From NCBI GenBank assembly GCA_965238215.1, contig OZ250180.1:1612001-1676000 (forward strand): 64,000 bases of DNA, in the 5' to 3' direction. The first letter of the stretch is position 1. Each line of letters starts with the position of its first letter. Below the pieces are notes generated by a model. That model searched no databases and had not been told where the DNA came from. It saw nothing but the letters and a program-made list of their open reading frames with translations. The DNA is from JAPULR01 sp965238215 (GTDB taxonomy: Bacteria > Chloroflexota > Dehalococcoidia > Lucifugimonadales > GCA-2712585). Positions 40,862-49,821 of the stretch are shown piece by piece. The position numbers were made by a program, and so were the translations under genes.

Positions 40862-41839
40862 TTAGGGAGGGGGCGCGTGGGGTGATGGCTCGCTGAGGCG
40901 GAAGACTTTGTACGGGTTCCACCGGTTGCTGGACCGGTCGAAGCGGACCACACCCAGAAACCGCCCGTCTCGCGAATAGAGCCGGTAGTTCTCCAGGTGG
41001 CCGGCGTAGAGGGCCCGGTGTCCTAGAGATACGGGGTGGCCGTTTCTGAGCATCTGCTCCACGCCCTCGCCCACGGACACCGCTTTCATGTTGAGCAGCA
41101 GCGCATCGAGGGGGAGGATCATTTCCTTCCACCTTTTCTCCTCCACCGCCTGAGCGAACTGATCCAGGGTAACGGAGTCTTCGATGCGGAACCCGCCGGT
41201 GCGAAGGCGCACCAGGCTGGCGGTATGGGCGCCGCAGCCCAGCATCTCCCCCAGGTCGTAGGCCAGAGAGCGCATGTACACGCCCCGGCCGCACTCACTC
41301 TCCAGGGTGATAAGAGGAAGGTTGAAGTCGAGCAGGTCCAGGCTGTAGACCTCTACCTGACGGGCTTCCCGCTCCACCTCCACGCCCTGCCGCGCCAGCT
41401 CGTAGAGCCGCTTGCCGCCCCTCTTCAGAGCGCTGTGCATCGGCGGCTTCTGCAGAATCGTCCCCCGGAAAGCGTCCAGCGCCTCCTCCACCTGCTCTCG
41501 AGTGATGTGGGACGGGTCCTGCTCCTGGACAACCTGGCCTTCGGCGTCGTAGGTATCGGTGGAGACCCCGAGGCGCACGTCCATGCGGTAACCCTTGGTC
41601 TCGTTGATGAGGTGCTCCATGAGGCGGGTGGCCTGACCGAAGCAGATGGGCAGGATGCCGGTGGCGAGGGGGTCCAGGGTGCCGCCGTGACCCACCCGCT
41701 TCTTCATGCCGGTGAGCCGTTTCACCCTGCGTACGGCGTCCATAGAAGTGGAACCCACGGGCTTGTCCAACACGAGAAAGCCGTTGATCACAGGCCCCTG
41801 TCCTCCCCCTCGCCCGCCTCTAGACCGGTGCTGAGTCAT
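40862..41839 (-). CDS. truB: tRNA pseudouridine(55) synthase
   Basis: A 325-residue TruB. The catalytic Asp is in HGGTLDPLATG near residues 50-60, preceded by LVLDKPVGSTSMDAVRRVKR. A C-terminal PUA-like region follows from about 245. The first 17 residues are a Gly/Arg-rich extension. It makes pseudouridine 55 in the T-loop of tRNA. The ATG overlaps the rbfA stop, and the gene closes the nusA-ylxR-infB-rbfA-truB operon, a classical order. Confidence 0.95.
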   Translation of the reverse strand: MTQHRSRGGRGGGQGPVINGFLVLDKPVGSTSMDAVRRVKRLTGMKKRVGHGGTLDPLATGILPICFGQATRLMEHLINETKGYRMDVRLGVSTDTYDAEGQVVQEQDPSHITREQVEEALDAFRGTILQKPPMHSALKRGGKRLYELARQGVEVEREARQVEVYSLDLLDFNLPLITLESECGRGVYMRSLAYDLGEMLGCGAHTASLVRLRTGGFRIEDSVTLDQFAQAVEEKRWKEMILPLDALLLNMKAVSVGEGVEQMLRNGHPVSLGHRALYAGHLENYRLYSRDGRFLGVVRFDRSSNRWNPYKVFRLSEPSPHAPPP

Positions 41840-42195
41840 TAGCCGGCTTCCTCGACGTCCTTCAACTGATACATGGCCCGGCTGATGGTCTCGCTAAGCT
41901 CCAGCGAGTCGTCGTGCACGAAGGTCAGGCTGGGGATGTTGCGGAGGGGGAGCACGTCGCCCAACTCCTTGCGTATGTAGCCCTTGGCGGCGGTGAGGCC
42001 CTGAAGGACCTCCTCCCTTCTTTCCGACGAGGCAAGGACGCTGAAATGGACCTTGGCCGTCTTGAGGTCGGGGGAAGTTTCGACGCGGGTAATGCTTATA
42101 ACGGAGCGGAGCCGTGGGTCGCGCAGGTCTACCTGTATGACGCGGCTCATCTCCTGACGAAGGAGTTCGTTGACCCTTCGGATACGCCTGTTCAT
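41839..42195 (-). CDS. rbfA: Ribosome-binding factor A
   Basis: A 118-residue RbfA with a single KH-like fold: RRVNELLRQEMSRVIQVDLR at the start, FSVLASSERREEVLQGL in the middle and the helix AKGYIRKELG, then RNIPSLTFVHDDSLE. It assists late maturation of the 30S subunit. It lies 36 bases after infB on the minus strand and overlaps truB. Length is standard. Confidence 0.95.
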   Translation of the reverse strand: MNRRIRRVNELLRQEMSRVIQVDLRDPRLRSVISITRVETSPDLKTAKVHFSVLASSERREEVLQGLTAAKGYIRKELGDVLPLRNIPSLTFVHDDSLELSETISRAMYQLKDVEEAG

Positions 42196-42231
42196 AGGAG
42201 GGATCGTCTCCAGCGGCGGGCCGCCGGAAGG

Positions 42232-44019
42232 CTATGCTCGGCTCCTCTCCCTGCGATGGGCCTGGAGGACGTCGCCTTCCTGGAAGCTCTCGAAGCCGGT
42301 GATGCCGACTCCGCACTCGAAGCCGGCGGTCACCTCGTTCACGTCGTCCTTGAAGCGGCGGAGACTGGAGACGGAGCTCTCGAAAAGGACGGTTCCGTCC
42401 CGGAGGACGCGGGCGGCTATGCCACGGGTGAAACGGCCATCGTTGACGATGACGCCGGCGACATTGCCCGCGCGGCCCGCCCGGAAGACGGCGCGGACGG
42501 TGGCTGTCCCCTGCACAACGTCCTTGTAGGCGGGTTCAAGAATGCCCTTGAGGGCCTTCTCCACGTCTTCGATTATCTGGTAGATGATGTCGTAGGAGCG
42601 GATCTCCACAGCCTCCCGATCGGAGGCGGACTCAGCACTGGGCTCCGTGCCCACGTTGAAGGCCAGTATGATGGCGTTGGAGGCGCTGGCCAGCAGAACG
42701 TCGCCCTCGTTGACGCCGCCGGGGCTGGAGTGGAGGATGTTCACCCGGGCGGAGGGGCTGTCGAGGCGCTCCAGGGAGCCCCGTACGGCCTCTACGCTGC
42801 CTTGGGCGTCAGCCTTGATGATGAGGTTCAGTTCTTTAACATCTCCGGCGGAGATTCGGCTCATAACGCCTTCCAGGGTTAGGGCGCGGGACAGATTCTG
42901 GTCTTCCTCACCCTTGACGACGTTCTCCACCACCAGGGCTTTGGCGGTCTTGGTGTTGGGGACCACCACGAACCTATCGCCGGCCTGGGGAACGGAACTG
43001 AAGCCTAGAATCTCCACGGGCACTGCCGGGCCTGCCTGCTTTATCCTTTTGCGCAGGTCGTTCTCCATTGCGCGGACACGACCCCATGCGGTTCCCGCCA
43101 CGATGCTGTTGCCCACCTTGAGGGTGCCGCTCTGCACCAGCAGCGTTGCCAGGGGGCCCCGGTTTCTATCCAGTTGGGACTCTATAACCACGCCGGAGGC
43201 GGGGCGTTTGGGGTTGGCTTTCAACTCAGAAATTTCCGCCAATACCAGAATGCTCTCCAGCAGGTCGTCGATGCCAATCCTGTTCTTGGCGGAAACGGGA
43301 ACGCCGATGATTTCACCACCGAAATCCTCCAACACGAGGGAGTATTCGAGCAGCTGTCCCTTAACCCGGTCGGGCCGAGCGTCCGGCAAGTCTATTTTGT
43401 TGATGGCCACTACGATGGGTAGGTCGGCGGCCCTGGCGTGGTCGATAGCTTCAACGGTTTGGGGCATCACACCGTCGTCGGCGGCCACTACGAGGATGGC
43501 GATGTCCGTGACCTGGGCGCCCCTAGCGCGAATGGCGGTGAAAGCCTCGTGACCGGGAGTGTCCAGGAAGGTAATCTTCTGTCCTTTGTAGTCAACCTGG
43601 TAGGCTCCGATGTGCTGGGTTATGCCGCCCACCTCACCCTCGGTGATGCGGCTGTCGCGAAATGTGTCTAGAAGGGTGGTCTTTCCGTGGTCCACGTGGC
43701 CCAGGATTGTCACTACGGGACTGCGGGATATCATGTTGGCGTCGTCGACGGACCCAACGTCCTTCAGGGAGGCGATAACGGGGGTCTTGGCGCGCTCCTC
43801 AGGCTTGGCGCGATAGCCGAAGGCGGGAGTAACCGTGGCGGCCAGGTCGAAGTCTATAACCTGGTTGATGGCAGCCATGACGCCGTTACGCATAAGCTGC
43901 TTGATAACGTCGATGGGGCTGACTCGTATCAGGTCCGCAAGGTGCTTGACGGTAAGGGTATGGGGAAGCTGCACCTCCCTGGGGCCTGTTCTTTTTGTTT
44001 TTGTAGTCCTAGTTGTCAT
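42232..44019 (-). CDS. infB: Translation initiation factor IF-2 (short form)
   Basis: A 595-residue IF-2. A short N-terminal IF2_N domain (HLADLIRVSPIDVIKQLMR) is followed by the GTPase with G1 GHVDHGKTT, G3 DTPGHE and G4 NKID, then domains II, III and IV (C-terminal fMet-tRNA binding). It lacks the long basic N-terminal arms found in E. coli, giving a length near the lower limit of the family. It places initiator tRNA on the 30S subunit. The ATG overlaps the ylxR stop by four bases. Confidence 0.95.
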   Translation of the reverse strand: MTTRTTKTKRTGPREVQLPHTLTVKHLADLIRVSPIDVIKQLMRNGVMAAINQVIDFDLAATVTPAFGYRAKPEERAKTPVIASLKDVGSVDDANMISRSPVVTILGHVDHGKTTLLDTFRDSRITEGEVGGITQHIGAYQVDYKGQKITFLDTPGHEAFTAIRARGAQVTDIAILVVAADDGVMPQTVEAIDHARAADLPIVVAINKIDLPDARPDRVKGQLLEYSLVLEDFGGEIIGVPVSAKNRIGIDDLLESILVLAEISELKANPKRPASGVVIESQLDRNRGPLATLLVQSGTLKVGNSIVAGTAWGRVRAMENDLRKRIKQAGPAVPVEILGFSSVPQAGDRFVVVPNTKTAKALVVENVVKGEEDQNLSRALTLEGVMSRISAGDVKELNLIIKADAQGSVEAVRGSLERLDSPSARVNILHSSPGGVNEGDVLLASASNAIILAFNVGTEPSAESASDREAVEIRSYDIIYQIIEDVEKALKGILEPAYKDVVQGTATVRAVFRAGRAGNVAGVIVNDGRFTRGIAARVLRDGTVLFESSVSSLRRFKDDVNEVTAGFECGVGITGFESFQEGDVLQAHRRERSRA

Positions 44020-44312
44020 GGCGTCTCATTTCCTGCGGCAATTCCTTGCCACTGCATATACTCGATCCACAAATACTCTCGGGCCTGAGCGGGGACGGCG
44101 GCCCGAAAGGCCCGTTCCAGAAGCCCCTTGTCCCAGACCCGCTGCCAGCACTCCCGTTTATGGCAGAGATACCCTCCCCGGCCATGCTTAACCCGCTTGA
44201 AGTCTATCTCCACCCGTTCAGGAGAGGTGCGAACAATGCGAACCAACTGGCGCTGGGGCTGCTTGACACCGCAGGCCAAGCAGGTGCGAAGGGGCACGTG
44301 CCGGGTTCTCAC
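44016..44312 (-). CDS. ylxR: YlxR family RNA-binding protein (DUF448, RnpM)
   Basis: A 98-residue protein with the YlxR signature RTCLACGVKQPQRQLVRIVR near the start and GRGGYLCHKRECW in the middle. YlxR/RnpM binds RNA and has been linked to modulation of RNase P. It sits between nusA and infB as in most bacteria. The GTG at 44312 follows AGAGG almost directly, with GGAGG further back. Its stop overlaps infB. Confidence 0.9.
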   Translation of the reverse strand: MRTRHVPLRTCLACGVKQPQRQLVRIVRTSPERVEIDFKRVKHGRGGYLCHKRECWQRVWDKGLLERAFRAAVPAQAREYLWIEYMQWQGIAAGNETP

Positions 44313-44340
44313 CTCTGCTTAGAACCTCCCTGGTTGGCGG

Positions 44341-45900
44341 TTATCTTCTGCGGGCTTTAGCCTTCCTCTTGCTCCGACCGCGTCGCGAGCGTCCTCCACC
44401 ACCGCGCTCGAAGTCCAAGATATCTTCGGCGAAGCGTATCTTGCCCGCGTCGGGAGTGAGCTGAGGGACCTCCCATATTTCGTCGCCCATATCGAAGGGC
44501 AGATCTTCGTCCTCCTCCTCTTCCTCTTCGACGGCCTCATCGACCATAACGTCGTCAAGGGTGAAGGCTTCCAATTCGTCCTGAATGACAGGAGTCTCCT
44601 CGGGCTGCTCCTCCTGTTCAGCGGCGGCCTCTTCCTGGGCCAGTATCTCCTCCAAGACTTCCTCGAGGACCGGGGCTGCCACGGTCTCTTCCTTCTCCTG
44701 GGTCTCTACAGTTTCCAGCCGCTCCAGTTCCTCAAACTCGCGCAGTTCAGCTTCAAGAACGGCCTGCTCTGCTGCTAGCTTTTCGGCTTCTTCCTTGGCC
44801 TGAGCGTCGGCTTCTTCCTTGGCCTGGGCTTCCAGTTTGATCTGGGCTTTCTCCGATTCCCATTCAGCCATGCTTTTGATGTCCAGCCGCCAGCCGGTGA
44901 GCTTGGCGGCGAGACGGGCATTCTGGCCTTCTTTGCCGATGGCCAGAGAGAGCTGGCGTTCCGGCACCACCACCACGGCGGCGCGATCGTCCTCGTCGGC
45001 CACCACCTGCACGACTTCGGCGGGGCTGAGGGCGTTGGAGATAAAGCGCTTCAGGTCCCGGTCCCAGCGGACCACGTCTATCTTTTCGCCCTGAAGCTCG
45101 TTGACGATGTTCTGAATCCGGTTGCCCCTCATTCCGATGCAGGAGCCGATGGGGTCCACCCCGTCCTGCAGGGCTACGACGGCGACCTTGCTGCGAGAGC
45201 CGGCCTCCCGGGCGATGGAGCGGATTTCAACGATGCCGTTGTAGACTTCCGGCACCTCTAGCTCAAAGAGCCGGCGGAGGAGTTGGGAGTGGCGGCGGGA
45301 GACGATGATTTCCGGACCGCGGGGGCTGCGGTTGACCTCCATGGCGTAGACCTTGAGCCTCTGGCCGCGGCGGTACCGCTCCGTGGGGACCTGCTCGTCC
45401 GGTGGCAGGACGGCTTCGGCCCGGTCCAGTTCGACGACCAAGCCGCGGCCAATCTCCATCTGGCCCACTACGCCGGAGATGATGTCGTCCACCCGCTTGG
45501 CGAACTCTTCGTAGACCATCTCCCGTTCGGCTTCCCGGAGTCGCTGCAGGACCACCTGCTTGGCGGTCTGGGCAGCGATGCGGCTGGCCTGGTGGGAGAG
45601 GGACTCCATCTCCAGTTCCTGGCCGAGGGCCACGCCCCTACGAATGGCCATGGCGTCCGCGAGGCGGATTTCCGTCTTGTCATCTTCCACAACATCAACG
45701 ACGGTCTTGAGGGTATGAGCCCTAATTTCGCCGGTGTTGGGGTTGAGTTTGACGGAGATGTTTACGCCGTCGCCATAGCTATCCTTCTTGAAAGCGGAAA
45801 CGAGAGCGGCCTCAATGGCCTTAAGAACCTCCTCCTTGGGGAGGTGGCGCTCCGCTGCAAGCTGTGTTAACGCTATGAGAAAGTCGCTCTTCAAAGCCAT
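44341..45900 (-). CDS. nusA: Transcription termination/antitermination protein NusA with acidic tail
   Basis: About 519 residues. The N-terminal RNA-polymerase-binding domain starts ALKSDFLIALTQLAAERHLP, an S1 domain lies near 135-200, and two KH domains near 230-345 include SCIGMRGNRIQNIVNELQGE and IGKEGQNARLAAKLTGW. From about 355 to 505 the protein is a highly acidic Glu-rich region, and the last 20 residues are very basic. There are no Ala-Arg repeats. The start is ATG 45900 or the adjacent GTG 45903. A promoter and a hairpin lie in the leader. The gene normally placed before nusA, rimP, is absent; a moeB/thiF-type gene is there instead. Confidence 0.9.
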   Translation of the reverse strand: MALKSDFLIALTQLAAERHLPKEEVLKAIEAALVSAFKKDSYGDGVNISVKLNPNTGEIRAHTLKTVVDVVEDDKTEIRLADAMAIRRGVALGQELEMESLSHQASRIAAQTAKQVVLQRLREAEREMVYEEFAKRVDDIISGVVGQMEIGRGLVVELDRAEAVLPPDEQVPTERYRRGQRLKVYAMEVNRSPRGPEIIVSRRHSQLLRRLFELEVPEVYNGIVEIRSIAREAGSRSKVAVVALQDGVDPIGSCIGMRGNRIQNIVNELQGEKIDVVRWDRDLKRFISNALSPAEVVQVVADEDDRAAVVVVPERQLSLAIGKEGQNARLAAKLTGWRLDIKSMAEWESEKAQIKLEAQAKEEADAQAKEEAEKLAAEQAVLEAELREFEELERLETVETQEKEETVAAPVLEEVLEEILAQEEAAAEQEEQPEETPVIQDELEAFTLDDVMVDEAVEEEEEEDEDLPFDMGDEIWEVPQLTPDAGKIRFAEDILDFERGGGGRSRRGRSKRKAKARRR

Positions 45901-45926
45901 CACCTCTCACAACAGCGTTAAATTAA

Positions 45927-45950
45927 GAAAGCGGGTGTTGGCCCGCTTTC
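45927..45950 (-). terminator. Leader hairpin before nusA (possible attenuator)
   Basis: GAAAGCGGG and its exact complement CCCGCTTTC with a six-base loop. On the minus strand it is followed by TTAATTT, a weak U-rich tail. It lies between the putative nusA promoter and the nusA start, so it may be an attenuator as well as the terminator of the upstream gene. Confidence 0.55.
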
Positions 45951-45981
45951 CACACAAGTTCCCGTGGGAAGAATCCCCGTG

Positions 45982-46010
45982 AGTATATCACCGGGACTTT
46001 AGCTTGGCAA
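45982..46010 (-). promoter_or_regulatory. Promoter of the nusA operon
   Basis: On the minus strand TTGCCA (46005-46010), a 17-base spacer and TATACT (45982-45987) preceded by TGA, an extended -10. The start would be near 45975, giving a leader of about 75 bases that includes the hairpin at 45927-45950. Confidence 0.6.
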
Positions 46011-46019
46011 GCTGAGCCC

Positions 46020-46865
46020 CTAGTCGGCGGGGGTTGATGCCTCCGCGGGGGTAAGAGAGGGAAGGCCGCAGAACATCTCGTAGTCTATGAGGCCCGTGAC
46101 GGTGGGGTTTTCGCCGCACAGAGGGCAGGCAGGGTTGCGCTTCATCCGAACCTCGCGGAAGTCCATTGCGAGGGCGTCTATGAGAAGGAGACGGGACTTG
46201 AGGCTCTCCCCGATGCCCAAGATAAGCTTCAGGGCTTCGGTAGCCTGGATACTTCCAACCAGGCCGGTGAGGGCGCCAAGGACTCCGGCTTCTGCGCAGT
46301 TGGGGACCATGCCGGGAGGAGGAGGCGTGGGGAAGAGGCACCGGTAGCAGCCGCTGCCAGGGATGAACACGGTTGCCTGACCGTCGAAAATCAGGATGCT
46401 GCCGTCGACGAGGGGCTTGCCCAGCAGGTAGCAGGCGTCGTTGACCAGGTAGCGGGACGGGAAATTGTCGGCGCCGTTGATTACGATGTCGTACTGCTCG
46501 ATTATCTCCACGGCGTTTTCGGAGGAGATGCGGGTCTCGTGCACCACCACGTTCACTTCGGGGTTGTAGGCGTGGAGGGAATCTTGGGCCGACACTACCT
46601 TGGGACGGCCCACGTCGTCGTTGTGATGCAGAATCTGGCGCTGGAGGTTAGAGACCTCCACCACGTCGAAGTCCACGATGCCAATGGTGCCCACGCCGGC
46701 GAGGGCCAGATAGACGGCGGAGGGAGAGCCGAGGCCGCCGGCGCCGATTATCAGGACCTTGGCGTTAATGAGCTTGCGCTGACCAAGACTGCCCACCTGA
46801 CCCATGATGATGTGCCTGCTGTAACGCTTGACCTGCTGGGGAGTCAAAGCCCTTGCCTGTGTCAT
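46020..46865 (-). CDS. ThiF/MoeB-family adenylyltransferase
   Basis: A 281-residue E1-like enzyme that adenylates the C-terminus of a ubiquitin-like sulfur carrier (MoaD or ThiS). The ATP site is GAGGLGSP near residues 42-49, with the conserved DFDVVEVSNLQRQ segment after it and INGADNFPSRYLVNDAC for Mg2+ binding. Two CxxC pairs (CYRC and CPLC) should hold a structural zinc, and the Cys in PNCAEAGVLG is the usual crossover Cys. No MoaD, ThiS or rhodanese gene is adjacent. It cannot be assigned to molybdopterin, thiamin or thiocarboxylate-cysteine routes from sequence alone. Confidence 0.85.
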   Translation of the reverse strand: MTQARALTPQQVKRYSRHIIMGQVGSLGQRKLINAKVLIIGAGGLGSPSAVYLALAGVGTIGIVDFDVVEVSNLQRQILHHNDDVGRPKVVSAQDSLHAYNPEVNVVVHETRISSENAVEIIEQYDIVINGADNFPSRYLVNDACYLLGKPLVDGSILIFDGQATVFIPGSGCYRCLFPTPPPPGMVPNCAEAGVLGALTGLVGSIQATEALKLILGIGESLKSRLLLIDALAMDFREVRMKRNPACPLCGENPTVTGLIDYEMFCGLPSLTPAEASTPAD

Positions 46866-47114
46866 CTGATTTCCTCCGCGTATTTGTTTCTATTCGTTCT
46901 GCATGAGTTTAGGCGTGGTTTGCATTCGATCTAATAATCGAATAGTGCGGTGTTGGACGGGTCGTGACTGCCAATTGATGCGCTGACTCGGGGATGTATT
47001 CTTCCGATTAGGCGTGAAAACCTTGTCTGCGAGGTGTGTGTTCCTCTGTGATCTAACTTGCAAAATTGAGGTTGATTGGTTTTTTCGCTGGTGGAAACGA
47101 ATCCTATCCGCCCC
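46866..47114. other. Intergenic region with degenerate repeat
   Basis: No gene. The end, about 47070-47115 (TTTTTTCGCTGGTGGAAACG, then GGCGTGGATCTGG), is a degenerate copy of the repeat at 1-50 and 930-990. TATTCGTTC and TTCGATC motifs earlier recall the ACTCGTTT family. Confidence 0.35.
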
Positions 47115-47561
47115 TCAGGCGTGGATCTGGAGGACGGCCTTCCCAGCAGTGAGTTCGCTCTGCCGCCGGGCCATGGTTGCTATTGTTGTGATGCTAAGGA
47201 GGTCTCTCACGGCTTCTTCGAAGAAAGACCAGACCTCTCTCTGAGCGCAGGTTTCGGAAAGCTGGCAGCCGTCGGGTTCAACCAGGCAATCCAGCAGGGG
47301 ACCGCCCCCCTCCAAAACAGCCATTATCTGGGCCAGGTTGACGTCCTCGGGTGGCCCGGCCAGGACGTGACCACCGTGGGGCCCGCGTCGGCTCTTGATA
47401 AGGCCGGCTTTGTGGAGGGAGGTGAGCACTTGTTCCAGGTAGGCTTCCGGTATCCCCTGGCGACGGGCAATCTGGGCCGTCTGCTTGGGCACACCTAGTT
47501 CGCCCTGGGCCAACTCCACCAAGGCGCGTACGCCATAGTCCACTCGCATGGGAATTCTCAT
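47115..47561 (-). CDS. Rrf2-family transcriptional regulator with Fe-S cysteines
   Basis: A 148-residue Rrf2 protein. The winged helix covers residues about 1-75 (VDYGVRALVELAQGE; PEAYLEQVLTSLHKAGLIKS; RRGPHGGHVLA). Three cysteines, Cys92, Cys99 and Cys105, match the spacing used by IscR, NsrR and CymR relatives for an Fe-S cluster. It therefore may sense iron-sulfur status, nitric oxide or oxygen. No isc or suf genes are nearby. A promoter with a perfect -10 is present just upstream, where autoregulation would act. Confidence 0.85.
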   Translation of the reverse strand: MRIPMRVDYGVRALVELAQGELGVPKQTAQIARRQGIPEAYLEQVLTSLHKAGLIKSRRGPHGGHVLAGPPEDVNLAQIMAVLEGGGPLLDCLVEPDGCQLSETCAQREVWSFFEEAVRDLLSITTIATMARRQSELTAGKAVLQIHA

Positions 47562-47589
47562 GACCGCGCGTTTCCCTCCAGCGGGGTTG

Positions 47590-47618
47590 ATTATAGCACT
47601 CGCCCAATTTATTGTCCA
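47590..47618 (-). promoter_or_regulatory. Promoter of the Rrf2-family gene
   Basis: On the minus strand TGGACA (47613-47618), a 17-base spacer and a perfect TATAAT (47590-47595), about 29 bases before the ATG. An Rrf2 protein could bind here to regulate itself, but no clear palindrome is seen. Confidence 0.6.
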
Positions 47619-47814
47619 TTTGGCCTATGTCACCAAACTATCCCGCGGCTTCATATCATTTTGAACAGAACAAAGTGCGGCGAAGAATCTTGCCGCCTTG
47701 TTTCATTCCTGCGGCGGGGATGGTAGCATTATTGGTGTAATTATGGACGGGCCACGCCGATTAGATGGCGGCAGTTCGCCCCACAAACCCTGTTTGAACA
47801 TTTAGAGGAGAGTC

Positions 47815-48450
47815 ATGGCAGACACGCTGACCATTTCGTTGGATCCCCGCACTGTTATTGGAAAGAAAGTTAAGAACCTTCGCAAGTCCGGCATAATTCC
47901 GGTACATCTCTACGGACAGGGGGCCGACTCTCAGGCTCTCCAGTGCGAGGCGAAGACCCTATACCGGCTTCTGTCGGAGGCGGGGATGAACACTCCCATC
48001 ACTGTGACCATTCCGGGACAGGAGGAGCAGAGGCTCACCTTCGTCCGGGAGATCCAGTGGGACCCGGTGAAGGGGGAGTTGCTTCACGTAGACTTTCTAA
48101 ACGTGGACGTGGCCAACGAGATTACCGCTATGGTGCCCATTGTCCTGACGGGGGAGGCGCCGGCAGTGCAGACTACCCCGGATGCATCGGTGGGACAGCT
48201 GCTGCGAGAGGTTGAAGTGCGCGCGCTACCGTTGGACGTGCCGTCGGAGTTTGCGGTGGATCTGGGAATGATTGTGGAGCCGGGGGACGTAATTCGCCTG
48301 TCCGACCTCACGCTGCCTGATAGGGTTTCTTACCTCACGGACCCGGACGAGGTGATAGTCAGGATCGAGATTATGCGCATCGAGGTTGAGGAGGAGGAAG
48401 AGGAACCGTTGGAGATGGGCGAGGCGCCGCCGGAGGAATCGGAGGCTTAG
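47815..48450 (+). CDS. rplY: Ribosomal protein bL25 (Ctc form)
   Basis: A 211-residue long-form L25/Ctc. The N-terminal 5S-rRNA-binding domain has RKSGIIPVHLYGQG near residue 24 and FVREIQWDPVKGELLHVDF near residue 75; the C-terminal TL5 domain follows from about 95, and the protein ends in an acidic tail rich in Glu. AGAGGAG lies four bases before the ATG. It is divergent from the Rrf2 gene and convergent with fmt. Confidence 0.9.
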   Translation: MADTLTISLDPRTVIGKKVKNLRKSGIIPVHLYGQGADSQALQCEAKTLYRLLSEAGMNTPITVTIPGQEEQRLTFVREIQWDPVKGELLHVDFLNVDVANEITAMVPIVLTGEAPAVQTTPDASVGQLLREVEVRALPLDVPSEFAVDLGMIVEPGDVIRLSDLTLPDRVSYLTDPDEVIVRIEIMRIEVEEEEEEPLEMGEAPPEESEA

Positions 48451-48476
48451 GCCAGCAGCGATTGCAGGCGCTAGGG

Positions 48477-49472
48477 TCAGCTGGGCAGACGGGCTCCAAG
48501 GAATTGGGGATGGCCGCGTAGGAAGTCCGCAGCCGGCTGTGGACGCCGCCCTTCCAACTGGAGTTGACGCACCATAAGGCGGGTATCGTCGCCGGCTTCG
48601 ACTACGAGAACACTAGGGGTTTCCCGACTGAGGCCAACGACGCCGGGGCTGTTTTTCCCCTGTAGCGACCCTTGGAACTGTGCACGCCCGCCGTTCGGTT
48701 GGGATACGGCTACCGACGGGGGGAATTCTTCCACGTCCAGGAGCCGCAGCCTCTTGCCAAGCCAGCGGGTGTAGATTCCAGGCCACGGAGTGTAGGCACG
48801 GAATCTACGGCACAGCATTGCTGCATTCTCCCGCCAGTCCACCTGCCCGTCTTCCCGCGTGAGCTTGGAGGTAAAGGTGGCCAGGCTGGGATCCTGCGGC
48901 TTGGGGATGATGTGTCCGTCTATCCACAGGGGGGCGCTTTCGGCCAGGAGTCGGGCACCCGTCTGAAAGAGGCGGAGAGTAAGGGCGTCGGCCTTTTCGC
49001 CGGGCAGTATTTTCGTTGCTTGCTGGGCCAGCACAGGGCCTGTGTCCAACCCCTGGTCCAGGAGCATCAGACTTACGCCCGTTTCCTCTACTCCGTCGAG
49101 TATGGCGGAAGGCACGGGGGAAGGGCCGCGGTAGCGGGGCAGCAGGGACGGATGTATGTTGATGAAGCCGTGCTTGGGGACCCCGAGCATTTCGGGGGGA
49201 ATGAGCAGCCCATAGGCGGCGACGACGACCAGGTCCGGGGACAGTTCGATAAACTGTTGAATCGCCGCGTCTCCTTTTAACGACGGGGGCTGAAAAATAG
49301 GCCATCCCCGCTCCAAGGAATACGCCTTCAATGGGGAAAAACCCCTTGACAGGCCGCGCCCTCTGCGCCGGTCGGGGGCGGTATAGACGCCCACGGGATC
49401 GCCCCAGCAGGAGTGCATAGCCTCAATCGCTGGCAAGGAGAAGACGGGATTGCCCATAAAGACTACGCTCAT
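48477..49472 (-). CDS. fmt: Methionyl-tRNA formyltransferase
   Basis: A 331-residue formyltransferase. The folate-binding core has the signature INIHPSLLPRYRGPSPVPSA with the catalytic Asn/His, and the Asp is in LDQGLDTGPVLAQ. It starts VVFMGNPVFSLPAIEAM, the standard first strand. The C-terminal tRNA-binding domain is present. It adds the formyl group to initiator Met-tRNA. No def (deformylase) gene is adjacent. ATG 49472. Confidence 0.9.
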   Translation of the reverse strand: MSVVFMGNPVFSLPAIEAMHSCWGDPVGVYTAPDRRRGRGLSRGFSPLKAYSLERGWPIFQPPSLKGDAAIQQFIELSPDLVVVAAYGLLIPPEMLGVPKHGFINIHPSLLPRYRGPSPVPSAILDGVEETGVSLMLLDQGLDTGPVLAQQATKILPGEKADALTLRLFQTGARLLAESAPLWIDGHIIPKPQDPSLATFTSKLTREDGQVDWRENAAMLCRRFRAYTPWPGIYTRWLGKRLRLLDVEEFPPSVAVSQPNGGRAQFQGSLQGKNSPGVVGLSRETPSVLVVEAGDDTRLMVRQLQLEGRRPQPAADFLRGHPQFLGARLPS

Positions 49473-49821
49473 AGGCTAGTAATTATAGAAATCGTAAAGG
49501 AAGGAAACAACAGCCCAGAAAACGCCACTAGCCGCTCTACAAGGCTAAAATCGGCTGAAGCGTCAAACAATGGCGCCGTATGCAGTTGAACCCAATAGAA
49601 TGGCGCACAATTCATTACGGAATCCGTCTACAATTAACAAGAGCATTGGTGTAAAGTTTATATTATTATCAAGCAACATATTAATTCGTAGACAAATGAA
49701 GGTTCGATATTGCTTTTCGACATTTGCAGCTTGCATCTTCCCCTCGTCATTGCTAAAGTAAGCGAAGTCATATTCATCCAAAATTATCAATGAGAGCAAC
49801 AGGTGTTGTCTCTAGAGGGGC
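49473..49821. other. AT-rich region upstream of dnaA
   Basis: No gene. The stretch 49600-49800 is clearly AT-richer than the flanks and contains runs such as TTTATATTATTATC, but no perfect DnaA box (TTATCCACA) was found here. It must hold the dnaA promoter; TTGCTA near 49754 and TATTCA near 49770 are the best, weak, candidates. Confidence 0.35.

Noticed and set aside
42232..44019. Truncated infB
   Set aside because: Short, but all GTPase and C-terminal domains are present; the short N-terminus appears natural.
49473..49821. oriC upstream of dnaA
   Set aside because: AT-rich but without DnaA boxes; the boxes are downstream of dnaA.
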